Source: Cupriavidus consociatus
Lineage (GTDB): Bacteria > Pseudomonadota > Gammaproteobacteria > Burkholderiales > Burkholderiaceae
Length of the DNA stretch: 61,320 bases
Reading direction: 5' to 3'
Assembly (NCBI RefSeq): GCF_017814975.1
Contig: NZ_JAGIQA010000037.1
Coordinates: 1 to 61,320 of the forward strand
Part shown: positions 35,994 through 44,199 of the stretch, in pieces
Layout of the letters: every line of letters begins with the position of its first letter
Numbering within the stretch: position 1 is the stretch's first letter
Position numbers and translations under genes: made by a program
Notes under the pieces: generated by a model
The model's database searches: none
Told to the model about the DNA's origin: nothing
Seen by the model: only the letters and a program-made list of their open reading frames with translations

Positions 35994-36608
35994 TCAGGAC
36001 AGCAGCTTCTCGACCAGCTCTGGCGTGCTCGGGACATTGAACTTGCGCAACAGTCGACTCCTGTAAATCTCGACGGTCCGAGGGCTGATGCCCAAGGCTT
36101 TTCCGATCTCCTTCGCAGTCTTGCTGTCAATCAAGAGGGTCGCCACGTCGCGTTCACGGCGAGTCATCGCGCTACGCGCCTGCGAATCGATCTGCCACAC
36201 ACCCTTGCCTTTCGTTCCAACCGGGACGGCCTCGTCATCGGCCATCTCTGCAAACATCCATAGGGCCTCAGCGTAGGGATCGTCGCGATACTCGCTCGCG
36301 CCCGCGACGTTGACCCAGAATAAGTCGTTGTCCAGACGTTTCATCAACCGCGAGTCGGTGAAGCGCCCATGTTGGGCGAGGATCGGAATTACGCGCTTTC
36401 CAAAGCGTTCAAAATCAACCTGGTTCGGATACAGCACCCGCACGCTTTGTCCGACGAGCTGCTCTCGCGCGGCGCGAAACATCGACAGGAAGGCGAGATT
36501 GCAGTCGGTGATGATGCGCTGCCTCGTGATCATCATGGCGGCAGGCATGTGGGCAAATGCGCGACCGTAGTCGACAGCGTCCTGAAGTGCGGGCTTGGTC
36601 ATCTTCAT
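35994..36608 (-). CDS. PAS-LuxR transcriptional regulator
   Basis: The 204-residue protein has a PAS domain (about 15-125, with MPAAMMITRQRIITDCNLAF) and a LuxR-type helix-turn-helix (MTRRERDVATLLIDSKTAKE to the end, recognition helix SPRTVEIYRSRLLRKF). It is not a phosphoreceiver protein, so the signal is probably a small molecule sensed by the PAS domain. It is divergent from the isochorismatase-type gene with 147 bases between, and likely controls that gene, the MHS transporter and perhaps the agmatinase-family gene. Confidence 0.88.
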   Translation of the reverse strand: MKMTKPALQDAVDYGRAFAHMPAAMMITRQRIITDCNLAFLSMFRAAREQLVGQSVRVLYPNQVDFERFGKRVIPILAQHGRFTDSRLMKRLDNDLFWVNVAGASEYRDDPYAEALWMFAEMADDEAVPVGTKGKGVWQIDSQARSAMTRRERDVATLLIDSKTAKEIGKALGISPRTVEIYRSRLLRKFNVPSTPELVEKLLS

Positions 36609-36679
36609 TGCTTTTGCATCCCGATATGGCGCACACCGAAGCGCTGCGCTAGGGGTTCTCCTTAGGTATCCGACACGTA

Positions 36680-36708
36680 TTGCTGTAAGTATATACGCGC
36701 CATAGACT
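36680..36708 (+). promoter_or_regulatory. Promoter candidate for the isochorismatase-type gene
   Basis: TTGCTG (36680-36685) and TAGACT (36703-36708) are 17 bases apart and point to the gene at 36756. The arms CGTAT (36676-36680) and ATACG (36693-36697) form an inverted repeat across the spacer that could bind the divergent PAS-LuxR regulator. Confidence 0.45.
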
Positions 36709-36755
36709 GCCTCGTATCAGATCGCGATGTTCTTTTCAACCAAGGAGATACAAGC

Positions 36756-37391
36756 ATGGATGACTACAAGAATCGCTCATACGGCGCTGTCGAGATCGGC
36801 ATGCACGGCAAGGTCGGCATCGTGGTGATCGACTATCAAATGGCGTTCACCGATGAGCAATACCCGTTGGGCGGCGCGCCGCTGGTCATGCGCGGTCTGC
36901 AGAACACGGCACGGCTGCTCGACGTCGCACGCCAGCACAATGTGCCTGTCGCGAGTTGCTTCACTGCGTACAAGTCCGAGCGCGACATGCCCCACTGGAA
37001 AATTTCGGCAGTGCGAGAGCAATTCCGGCTGGACCATCCCAGCTCGGAGCTGGACCCAAGGATCTACGACAAGGACTATGACGTCGTCGTCTGCAAGTTT
37101 GGACCGTCAATCTTTTTTCAGACGCCGGTTGTGCCCTACTTCATCCGTGAGGGCGTCGAAACCGTGATCATCACCGGTTGCAATACCAGCGGTTGCATTC
37201 GTGCATCAACGATCGACAGCTTCCAATGGGGATTTCGCACCATCGTGCCGGAGGACTGCGTGGGCGATATCGAGGAAGGACCGCATCGGGACAACCTTCG
37301 CGACGTCGGGCGCCGGTATGCGGACATCTCGACGGCTGACGAGGTGATCTCGTACATCGAGCGCACGTCCGGTCGCCGAGTTCGCGCTTGA
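36756..37391 (+). CDS. Isochorismatase-family amidohydrolase (N-carbamoylsarcosine amidase/maleamate amidase-like)
   Basis: The 211-residue cysteine hydrolase has the family triad Asp26 (VVIDYQMAF), Lys114 (VVCKFGPSIFF) and Cys147 (CNTSGCIRASTID), with the cis-peptide region before the Cys. The FGPSIFF and GCIRASTIDS context is closer to N-carbamoylsarcosine and maleamate amidases than to isochorismatase or nicotinamidase. It hydrolyses C-N bonds of small amides. With an agmatinase-family enzyme and an MHS transporter beside it, a pathway for a guanidino or ureido compound is possible (inference). AAGGAG precedes ATG 36756. Confidence 0.85.
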   Translation: MDDYKNRSYGAVEIGMHGKVGIVVIDYQMAFTDEQYPLGGAPLVMRGLQNTARLLDVARQHNVPVASCFTAYKSERDMPHWKISAVREQFRLDHPSSELDPRIYDKDYDVVVCKFGPSIFFQTPVVPYFIREGVETVIITGCNTSGCIRASTIDSFQWGFRTIVPEDCVGDIEEGPHRDNLRDVGRRYADISTADEVISYIERTSGRRVRA

Positions 37392-37501
37392 GTTCGCACT
37401 AGGAGCGATGCCGGGGCACGCCGCTGTAACCAGACGGCGCTGCCCCGGCATTGCGCATTCGCATCTCACGCGAGGTGCGGAAAACCTGACGGAGGTTTGG
37501 G

Positions 37502-38838
37502 ATGGATAAGGCTATTTCAACTGGCGCGGCGGCTACGCGGCAAGCGGATGTGACGAAGATCAGGAAAGTCGCCGTGGCGAGCATTATTGGTACACGGTGG
37601 AATGGTATGACCTGTTTATCTTCGCTACGGCGTCGGCGCTCGTGTTCAACAAAGTGTTTTTTCCCAGCTTCGACTCGCTGGTCGGCACGCTGCTGGCGTT
37701 CGGAACTTTTGCGTCTGCCTACGTTGCCCGCATAGTAGGGGCAGCCGTATTCGGCCATTTTGGCGACCGCCTGGGGCGAAAGTCGATGCTGCTGATCTCG
37801 CTGGTCGTGATGGGTGCGGCTACGTTCTGCATCGGTCTGCTGCCCGACTACGCTACGATAGGAATCTGGGCGCCGGTGTTACTGCTTACGCTGCGCGTCA
37901 TACAAGGGCTGGCACTCGGGGGCGAATGGGGCGGCGCCGTGTTGATGGCGGTTGAGCACGCGCCGCCTGGTCAGCGTGGATTCTATGGCTCTTGGGTACA
38001 GGTCGGCGTACCGGCCGGCACCCTGATCGCCAACCTGGCCTTTCTCCTAAGCGCGTCGATGCTGTCGTCCGAAGCGCTGCTATCCTGGGGCTGGCGCATT
38101 CCATTCCTGGCCAGCATTGTGCTGATCAGCGTCGGTCTGCATATTCGTTTTCATACGTCGGAAACGCCAGATTTTGACAAAGTGAAACAGTCTGGAGGTG
38201 CAGCAAAGCTTCCGCTCGCGGAGGTGTTCCGAAAATCATGGAAACAGGTGATTCTTGGCGGCGTGGCCACGATGTCAACCGGGGCTTCGTTTAACCTGCT
38301 GGTGGCATTCGGCCTCACCTATGGTACGCAATCACTGGGGCTAACGCGCGACGCCATGCTAGTGATCGTGCTGCTAGCATGCGCCGTCTGTATCGTAATG
38401 CTACCGGTGTTCGGCTGGCTGTCTGACAAGGTCGGACGCAAGCAGGTAATCATTGGTGGCATCCTTGCCGAAGCCGTATTCGCGTTCCCGTTTTTCTGGC
38501 TGATGGACACGAAGGAAGTCGGCTTCGCCATTGCCGGCTATCTGCTGATGATGGTCGCCTTTGCCGCGAACTATGGCCCCATCGCCACGTTTCTGGCTGA
38601 GTTGTTTGGTGCGCGGGTGCGGTACTCGGGCCTTTCAATCAGCTATATGCTGTCCGGGCTGCTGGGTAGCGCGACAACGCCGCTTGTTACGACCGCTCTG
38701 CTGTCGATGACGGGACGTGGCTCCTCGATAGCCTGGTACATGATCGGCGCTTCATTGCTCTCGGCCGTGGCACTGCTGCTGCTGGCTAAAAACCTAGAAG
38801 CTGACGCAGACAGAATCGGCCTTCCATCGATTACGTAG
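37502..38838 (+). pseudogene. MHS-family MFS transporter with one frameshift
   Basis: The first 30 residues (MDKAISTGAAATRQADVTKI..., ATG 37502 behind GGAGG) run in one frame. Then WYDLFIFATASALVFNK and the rest of a 12-helix metabolite:H+ symporter follow in another, to a normal end. At 37590-37600 (ATTGGTACACGGTGG) one base appears missing where GGTACCACGGTGG would give the expected IIGTTVEWYDLF. The motif GHFGDRLGRKSML and the second-half GWLSDKVGRKQ are intact. Without the N-terminal first helix a product from ATG 37597 is unlikely to work. Confidence 0.85.
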
Positions 38839-39139
38839 ACCTCATCACTTTGCTGAGAGGAGGACCTGAGACCTTCCAGAAGGAAGCTACGGAAACCGCG
38901 CCACCGGCGACTGGCCAAGCGGCACATGTGCGGTCCGCAATGCGGATTTCTTCGGGTACAGCCGGCAGCGACAGAGATAAGTTCGCGATCGTGAAATTAC
39001 GGATGAGGCCACTCTCAGTTGCCGTTGTCGCATGGCCTGGCCAGATAACGCGTCAGGTTTTCCGCAGTTTTGGATGCAACTGCATCGGGTTCGAGCGGCA
39101 AGCGCGCTCCTTATGAGGTGGAAAAATGCACGATAATAG
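38839..39139. other. Intergenic region before vapBC
   Basis: About 300 bases with no gene or clear signal until the vapBC operator region. A GAGAGGAGG run just after the MHS gene has no open frame behind it. Confidence 0.4.
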
Positions 39140-39159
39140 GCATCAATCGATGCTATAAT
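39140..39159 (+). promoter_or_regulatory. vapBC promoter and operator
   Basis: GCATC-AATC-GATGC (39140-39153) is an inverted repeat directly followed by a perfect -10 TATAAT (39154-39159). The vapB start is 27 bases further on. Toxin-antitoxin complexes typically repress their own promoter through such a site. No good -35 is seen. Confidence 0.6.
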
Positions 39160-39185
39160 CGGTGCGTGTTCTTGCGGAGATCCCC

Positions 39186-39383
39186 ATGCGTACGACTATT
39201 GCGCTTGATGACGATTTGATCGCCAAGGCCCAAGCCTATACGGGCTTGGAGGAAAAGACGGCCCTCGTGCGCGAAGCGCTCAGGGCCTTGATCCAGCGGG
39301 AGGCGGCAAAACGACTCGCAAATCTTGGCGGTAGCCAACCGGGCATCAAGGGAGCACCCCGTCGCCGGCAGGACGTCGAATGA
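39186..39383 (+). CDS. vapB: VapB-type antitoxin
   Basis: The 65-residue protein starts MRTTIALDDDLIAKAQAYTG, the ribbon-helix-helix DNA-binding start of the DUF2191/VapB antitoxins. A flexible basic tail (KGAPRRRQDVE) would wrap the toxin. GGAG precedes ATG 39186. It overlaps vapC by four bases (ATGA), the usual arrangement that couples translation of antitoxin and toxin. Confidence 0.9.
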   Translation: MRTTIALDDDLIAKAQAYTGLEEKTALVREALRALIQREAAKRLANLGGSQPGIKGAPRRRQDVE

Positions 39384-39751
39384 TTCTTGTCGACACGTCG
39401 ATTTGGATTGACCACATCAACGCTTCTGATCCTATGCTGATTGGCCTGCTAGCCGAGGAGCGTGTGCTGGCGCATCCATATGTGATAGGCGAGATTTCGC
39501 TCGGTAGTCTGCGTGACCGTGATGTCGTGCTTGGCGCATTGCTCGATCTGCCGCGCGCGCCAGTCGCAACTCCCGAAGAGACGTTCTACCTAATCGAGCG
39601 CGAAGGTTTGTTCAATCGTGGAATCGGATATGTCGACACGTCACTGTTGGCGTCCGCGCGCCTACAACCAGGCATCACCATCTGGACGCGCGACAAGCGA
39701 TTGAAGAAGGTTGCCGATGAACTCAATCTCGGCGCGGTCCTCGCGCACTAG
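39380..39751 (+). CDS. vapC: VapC-type PIN-domain ribonuclease toxin
   Basis: The 123-residue PIN protein begins MILVDTSIWIDHIN and keeps the four acidic residues for metal binding: Asp5, Glu38 (IGEISLG), Asp86 (GYVDTSLL) and Asp105 (TRDKRLKK). VapC toxins cut specific RNAs, often tRNA or rRNA, when VapB is degraded. The pair is intact, in contrast to the decayed genes on both sides, as expected for an addiction module. Confidence 0.92.
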   Translation: MILVDTSIWIDHINASDPMLIGLLAEERVLAHPYVIGEISLGSLRDRDVVLGALLDLPRAPVATPEETFYLIEREGLFNRGIGYVDTSLLASARLQPGITIWTRDKRLKKVADELNLGAVLAH

Positions 39752-40129
39752 ATAACGGAAAAGCGACATGATTCTCTTGGACTACGAGACGAGGCCGACG
39801 CTCAAGCCGCAGCAATGCCCGGCAACTCGCCATAAGGGCGCGTTATCGTGCCTTATCGCATGGTCTAGTAACACCAGAGTGGAGTCCATGCCTGTCGCGC
39901 CCGCAGCAGCCCACCTTTGATGCGAGTCTAGGGATATGCAACGGCATTAGCCGGCCGCTAGGGGACGCTCGCCTAAACTAACGACCTGCAATGGCCGCAT
40001 TCGGGCGGATCCGACGCTGAGCGCAGTCGCCATCAGAATCTGGTTGGCCCGGCCATCGCGATAGACCCGGGCAGCGGCGCCAACGTCCGCCCGCGCGATG
40101 AGGCCGCCATCATTGCGGCGGCTTCATCG
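39752..40129. other. Intergenic region without clear features
   Basis: About 380 bases between vapC and the decayed PIN/NYN-like gene. An ATG at 39768 starts ILLDYETRPTLKPQ but stops soon and has no homology I can name. Confidence 0.4.
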
Positions 40130-40685
40130 TGCTTCCCCGCCAACTGCCGCACAGAAATGGTAGGCGATTGCCCCTTCGGCGTCGCTGATGGTTGGCGTTC
40201 GCGGTCGGCTTTGCGGAAGCCTCCTGAGCCGGAGCCGGTGTCCCGCGCGCGGGCTGCGCGGGCGTAAGGCTCGTCTGAGCCGAACCTGAGGCTTGGCCCG
40301 CGGCTGCACCCCCGTCGGCCGGGCCGGCCCCGAACGCCTCGGCGAGCGAGGTCACGCGCCGCGCATGAATCCCAAGTTCCGTGCCGAGCCAGGCGAGCAG
40401 CGGGTCGAATCCCTTGTCGCGGGAGAGCACGAACACGGCCCCCCCTTTCGCCTTTCTCCACCATGCGGCCGATCTCGAAGGCAATGTGGAAGTCGAGGAC
40501 GTTGGGCCCGACCCCGCTTGAGCGAACACACCGGGCGCGCTCGCCGAGCGCTTGCAGCCCCATGGCCAACTTCAATGGGGACCTCGCCGGCGAAGACCAC
40601 CGCGCGAGCCCGCGAGCTGGAAGAAGTCGATATCCTGGACGCTCTCGAAGTCGACCAGCACCACGGCGCCGGCGCCCATCATTGA
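40130..40685 (-). pseudogene. PIN/NYN-like nuclease gene with several frameshifts
   Basis: Reading minus from ATG 40685, successive frames give MMGAGAVVLVDFESVQDIDF, VVFAGEVPI, KLAMGLQALGERARCVRSSG, VLDFHIAFEIGRMVEKGE, and VFVLSRDKGFDPLLAWLGTE. Together they form the PIN-like (NYN-related) domain with acidic residues in VDFES, LDFH and SRDKGFD. At least three frameshifts are needed, near 40620, 40575 and 40440; the last lies at an AGGGGGGGCC tract. A Pro/Ala/Gln-rich tail follows. The protein would have resembled small PIN nucleases found near stress genes. Confidence 0.7.
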
Positions 40686-40769
40686 ACCTCCCGTCGCATC
40701 CCAGCCGATCGCATCGAGGCCGCTTCCGCCAGAGTGGTGCGCCAGCCGATCCTCTCCCGAAAGACCCTC

Positions 40770-41057
40770 ATGGCTAATGCTCCCAATGATATTTTTGGTT
40801 TCGACGCCCCTTCTACCCAACGGGCCCAGCGCGAAGAGCATCGGCGAGAAGCCAGGGCTCGGGCATTGACGGCCGTGGCCACCGCTCCGTCGAGGTCGCC
40901 CTTAATCGCGTGGCCGGCGGGCATCGCCCTCGCGGTCTTGCCGGTGTCGCCCAGCCTGGCGAAGCCATCTCCGCAAGAAATCGGGATTAATCTCGCGCAG
41001 CCTCCATCCAGAATGCTCTCACCGCCCGGACTTGAGGCGGCAACCCCGACCAAATGA
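40770..41057 (+). CDS. Doubtful small hypothetical protein
   Basis: A frame from ATG 40770 encodes 95 residues (MANAPNDIFGFDAPSTQRAQ...), divergent from the PIN/NYN-like gene. The N-terminal NDIFGFDAP with an AT-rich codon stretch looks protein-like; the rest is Ala/Pro/Arg-rich and could be chance. No ribosome site is clear and no family is recognised. Confidence 0.25.
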   Translation: MANAPNDIFGFDAPSTQRAQREEHRREARARALTAVATAPSRSPLIAWPAGIALAVLPVSPSLAKPSPQEIGINLAQPPSRMLSPPGLEAATPTK

Positions 41058-42112
41058 GGATCATCGTGGGAAGCAGAAACAGTGGCGGCAACAGTGGCAA
41101 TGGCGGCAACCTTGGAGTTGGATCCCAGGACAAAGCCCGCGACGACAACCGATCGGGGCAGCTCAACCCCTAGTCCGACAAGTTTTGGCAGTCGCGCAGG
41201 GAAGATGGGCGTCCGGATGATTGGCGCGAGCGCCTGGAGCGGCAGCGCGAGTGAGGCCTAGGCCAGCGCCTTCGGGCCACGGCTTGACGGCAATGACTGC
41301 GCCGCCGGCGCGCGCGGCGGCGAGTCGGCGTTCCCACGGGCGCTGGTAAAGCTCTGCGCCGAGCGTGATGATCGTCGACGCCCTGGCGCAGCGAGCCTCT
41401 CCGCGACGGCGGAGGAGCATGAGCTCAAAGGCTTGCGCCGCCACATAGAGGCGCAGCGTCGCCGAGCCCTCGGCGGAGGCGGCCAAGTGGCGCCCCGCTC
41501 GAGGCGAATAGCCCGTGACCTGGGTGAAAAGGCCACCCTCACGACGGCCCGCCATAGTGGGGATGAACTGGGCGAAAAAGCCGTCAAAGATCATCGCAGA
41601 AATGGGGAAGGCGAACTACCAGGATAGACATGATTTTGACAGCGCTCTATTGTGGTGCCCGTGCAGGACGTCAGCTTGTTGGTGCGAAGTTGGCCGCCCT
41701 CCTCGATGCGGTCGAGCTTCTCAAGAGCGCGTTATTGGCTAGCCGTCCACGAAAGCCCCCGGTTACATCGGGCGTGTAGCGCCGACGAGATTGGCTGCGT
41801 GTCACGTCCGTTGCCACATCGCGCCCCCTGCCGGGGCGACCAAGCGTCACTTCTTGAGTGTACGGCGAGAAATCCCGCATTCTCGTCGACCGCTAGGCAT
41901 GTCCCCTCCAAAGGGGGGCCATCGTGTCCTTTAGCGTATGCACTATGCCGTCTGTGGCCGATATACACTTGCATAACCCGACTCGTAACTCTTTGTAACG
42001 CCGTGCGGCAGTCAGGACAAAGGTCGAGCAAGCGTTCTTAAGCAATGCGCTCAAGACGGGCACTCGTTGAAGTAGGGGAAAATCCATACCAACAACCAGG
42101 GGGACGGTCAAA
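41058..42112. other. Decayed region upstream of the Hxs cassette
   Basis: About 1050 bases of broken short frames. A Gly/Asn-rich frame from 41054 (SRNSGGNSGNGGNLGVGSQD) is cut by TAG at 41172 and continues in frame to 41252. A minus frame at 41163-41594 (LRLYVAAQAFELMLLRRRG) looks protein-like but has no family and no start site. The last 200 bases should hold the hxsA promoter; TTGCAT at 41971 is a possible -35 but has no good -10. Confidence 0.4.
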
Positions 42113-42394
42113 ATGAAGGGATTTCTCAAAGCTTTCGCCGCAGTCGCTGCCGGCTTCGCCGCTCAAAATGCGCCGGCTATGCAAGCTCCTACGCATGATT
42201 CTTCCGCGCAAAATTCAGTTGCGCCGTCCGACATGGCAACTACGGAACGAATTGCGGTTCGTACCCAGAGCGGTGATGCATTCAACTTTGTGCTGAAGCG
42301 CAATAGCGAAGAAGGCAAGCTGATGGCCTATCACCATTCGCATGCCTCTCATGCTTCGCACGCGTCCCATGCGTCGCACTACTCTGGCCGTTAA
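42113..42394 (+). CDS. hxsA: His-Xaa-Ser repeat peptide precursor HxsA
   Basis: The 93-residue protein begins MKGFLKAFAAVAAGFAAQNA, a signal-peptide-like helix that may be cleaved after AMQA near residue 25. A polar linker and a short FNFVLKRNSEEGKLMAY segment lead to six His-x-Ser triplets: HHS, four HAS and HYS, closing with GR. This is the layout of HxsA, the substrate of the His-Xaa-Ser modification system. It has no cysteine, so any radical SAM change would be on His, Ser or the spacer residues (inference). ATG 42113 follows GGGGGAC. The three maturation genes follow in the same direction, and an intrinsic terminator lies between them and hxsA. Confidence 0.9.
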   Translation: MKGFLKAFAAVAAGFAAQNAPAMQAPTHDSSAQNSVAPSDMATTERIAVRTQSGDAFNFVLKRNSEEGKLMAYHHSHASHASHASHASHYSGR

Positions 42395-42417
42395 TAGGCT
42401 GCCAGATTGTTAGTACC

Positions 42418-42443
42418 GGCTCCTTCTGGGAGCCATTTTTTTG
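42418..42443 (+). terminator. Intrinsic terminator between hxsA and hxsD
   Basis: GGCTCC (42418-42423) pairs with GGAGCC (42429-42434) around TTCTG, followed by ATTTTTTT. It lies 24 bases after the hxsA stop and 9 bases before the hxsD start. No other promoter fits in the remaining space, so the enzymes must depend on read-through. This would give much precursor and little enzyme. Confidence 0.85.
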
Positions 42444-42451
42444 AGCCTACG

Positions 42452-42742
42452 ATGACATTACGCCTGGAACTGGACCCTGCCATCTATCGTCTGGAGGCTG
42501 TTCAGAAGGCAGCCTATCGGTTCATTGATCGCCTCACCATCCTGATATCCCAAAGCGGGGACAAGCTAATCTGCGAAATCGACCCGGTGAAGCCTGGAAG
42601 CACTGCGTTGGACGATATGGTGGCTAACTTCAAGCGGGAGTTGCTTGACCAGCAGCTTCGGCTTCAAATCAAAGAAGAGACGGAGCCAGCCCGAAATCTC
42701 ATTCTGGCATACGCCTTTTCGCGCACGGGGCTCCAAGGATGA
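42452..42742 (+). CDS. hxsD: His-Xaa-Ser system protein HxsD
   Basis: The 96-residue protein (MTLRLELDPAIYRLEAVQKA...) has the HxsD end: a FKRELLDQQLRLQIKEETE helix followed by ARNLILAYAFSRTGL, matching the family L-x-D-x-x-LR pattern and its RNLI end. HxsD is always found with HxsB and HxsC. It has no known catalytic motif, and a role in presenting the precursor to the radical SAM pair is plausible. ATG 42452 fits the family start; the longer frame from 42407 would overlap the terminator. Its stop overlaps hxsB by four bases. Confidence 0.85.
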   Translation: MTLRLELDPAIYRLEAVQKAAYRFIDRLTILISQSGDKLICEIDPVKPGSTALDDMVANFKRELLDQQLRLQIKEETEPARNLILAYAFSRTGLQG

Positions 42743-44199
42743 GCAAGTTCCTGCCACTGGAAGGCTTCCTTGATAGTTCCGGCACGTATCATCTCTTGCC
42801 CTTTCGATTCGAGCCGCTGAACGCTGAAGAAGTGGTTCTCACTAACGCGGTTGGTGAGTTCACCTTCTTGTCGCGCGAAAAGCTCGATGACTTGGTTGGT
42901 CACCGCCTGAAGCCTACAGACAGCGATTACGTCGCGCTACGGTCGCGGCACTTTATTAGCGAAGAGGGAGACGAGGCGAGCTTGGAACTCCTCGCGCTGA
43001 AGACACGCACGAAATTCAATAAGCTTGCAAACTTCACAAACCTGCATCTGTTCGTCGTCTCATTGCGTTGCGACCATAGCTGTCAGTATTGTCAAGTATC
43101 TCGTCAGTCAGAAGACAAGGGCGCCTTCGACATGACGCGTGAGACTGCTGACAAGGCCCTGGGCCTAGTCTTCCAGTCGCCCAACCCAGCCATCAAGATC
43201 GAATTTCAGGGCGGCGAGCCGTTGCTCAACTTCGACCTGATTCGATATGTGGTTGACAAAGCCGAGCGACGCGGCCAAGCAGAAGGTCGCGACCTTGAGT
43301 TCGTTATTACCACGACTCTTGCACTCGCTACGGATGAAATCCTCGAGTACTGTAGGGACCATCACATCTATCTATCTTCATCGTTGGATGGCCCGGAGGA
43401 TTTGCACAATAAGAATCGTCCGCGCCCTGGCCGTGATAGTCACGCACGGTTCGTGGCAGGACTCCAGCGGGCTAGGGACATTGTCGGATATGACTCCGTG
43501 TCGGCCCTGATGACAACGTCCCCAGCAAGCCTAAATCGGGTCAGGGACATCATCGACGAGTACGTCAAGCACGGCCTCAGCGGCATCTTCTTGCGACACT
43601 TGTCTCCCTATGGCTTTGCCATGAAGACGAAGAGCTTCCAGGCATACAACGCCGAACGCTGGCTGCAGTTTTACAAGGAAGGGCTGGACTACATCTTGGA
43701 ACTCAACAAGGCCGGCCTGCCGTTTACCGAGTACTACTCCAGTCTCATTCTGACCAAGATGTTGACATCAAACGATCCTGGCTTCGTTGACTTGATGAAT
43801 CCGGCAGGCGCAGGTATCGCCGCGGTGGTGTTCAATTACGACGGCGATGTGTATGCGTCGGACGAAAGCCGCATGCTCCGAGAAATGGGCGATACGACGT
43901 TCCGACTTGGGAACGTGCACGAGAACACCTACGAGCAGATCTTCACAAATGACGCTCTTCTCAACGCGCTTGAAGACTCATTTACGGGTTCTGCACCTAT
44001 GTGCAGCGATTGCGCCTTTGAACCGTGGTGCGGAGCCGAGCCGGTGTTCCATCATGCGATGTATGGCGATGTCCTAGGTCGAAAACCCGAATCTGAATTT
44101 TGCAAACGCATGATGGGCGTGACAAAACACTTGTTGGATATCATGCGTCGAGATGCTGAAGCAAAAGAAATCTTTATGCGGTGGGTGAACCGATGCTAA
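42739..44199 (+). CDS. hxsB: His-Xaa-Ser system radical SAM protein HxsB
   Basis: The 486-residue protein has the radical SAM motif CDHSCQYC near residue 112, a GGEPLLN motif near 155, and a SPASM-like end with CSDCAFEPWCGAEP and a late Cys in EFCKRMMG that would hold further iron-sulfur clusters. An N-terminal domain of about 100 residues precedes the barrel. It is the first member of the HxsB/HxsC pair that modifies HxsA, producing a change not chemically described as far as I know. The ATGA overlap with hxsD and the overlap with hxsC show strict co-translation. Confidence 0.92.
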   Translation: MSKFLPLEGFLDSSGTYHLLPFRFEPLNAEEVVLTNAVGEFTFLSREKLDDLVGHRLKPTDSDYVALRSRHFISEEGDEASLELLALKTRTKFNKLANFTNLHLFVVSLRCDHSCQYCQVSRQSEDKGAFDMTRETADKALGLVFQSPNPAIKIEFQGGEPLLNFDLIRYVVDKAERRGQAEGRDLEFVITTTLALATDEILEYCRDHHIYLSSSLDGPEDLHNKNRPRPGRDSHARFVAGLQRARDIVGYDSVSALMTTSPASLNRVRDIIDEYVKHGLSGIFLRHLSPYGFAMKTKSFQAYNAERWLQFYKEGLDYILELNKAGLPFTEYYSSLILTKMLTSNDPGFVDLMNPAGAGIAAVVFNYDGDVYASDESRMLREMGDTTFRLGNVHENTYEQIFTNDALLNALEDSFTGSAPMCSDCAFEPWCGAEPVFHHAMYGDVLGRKPESEFCKRMMGVTKHLLDIMRRDAEAKEIFMRWVNRC

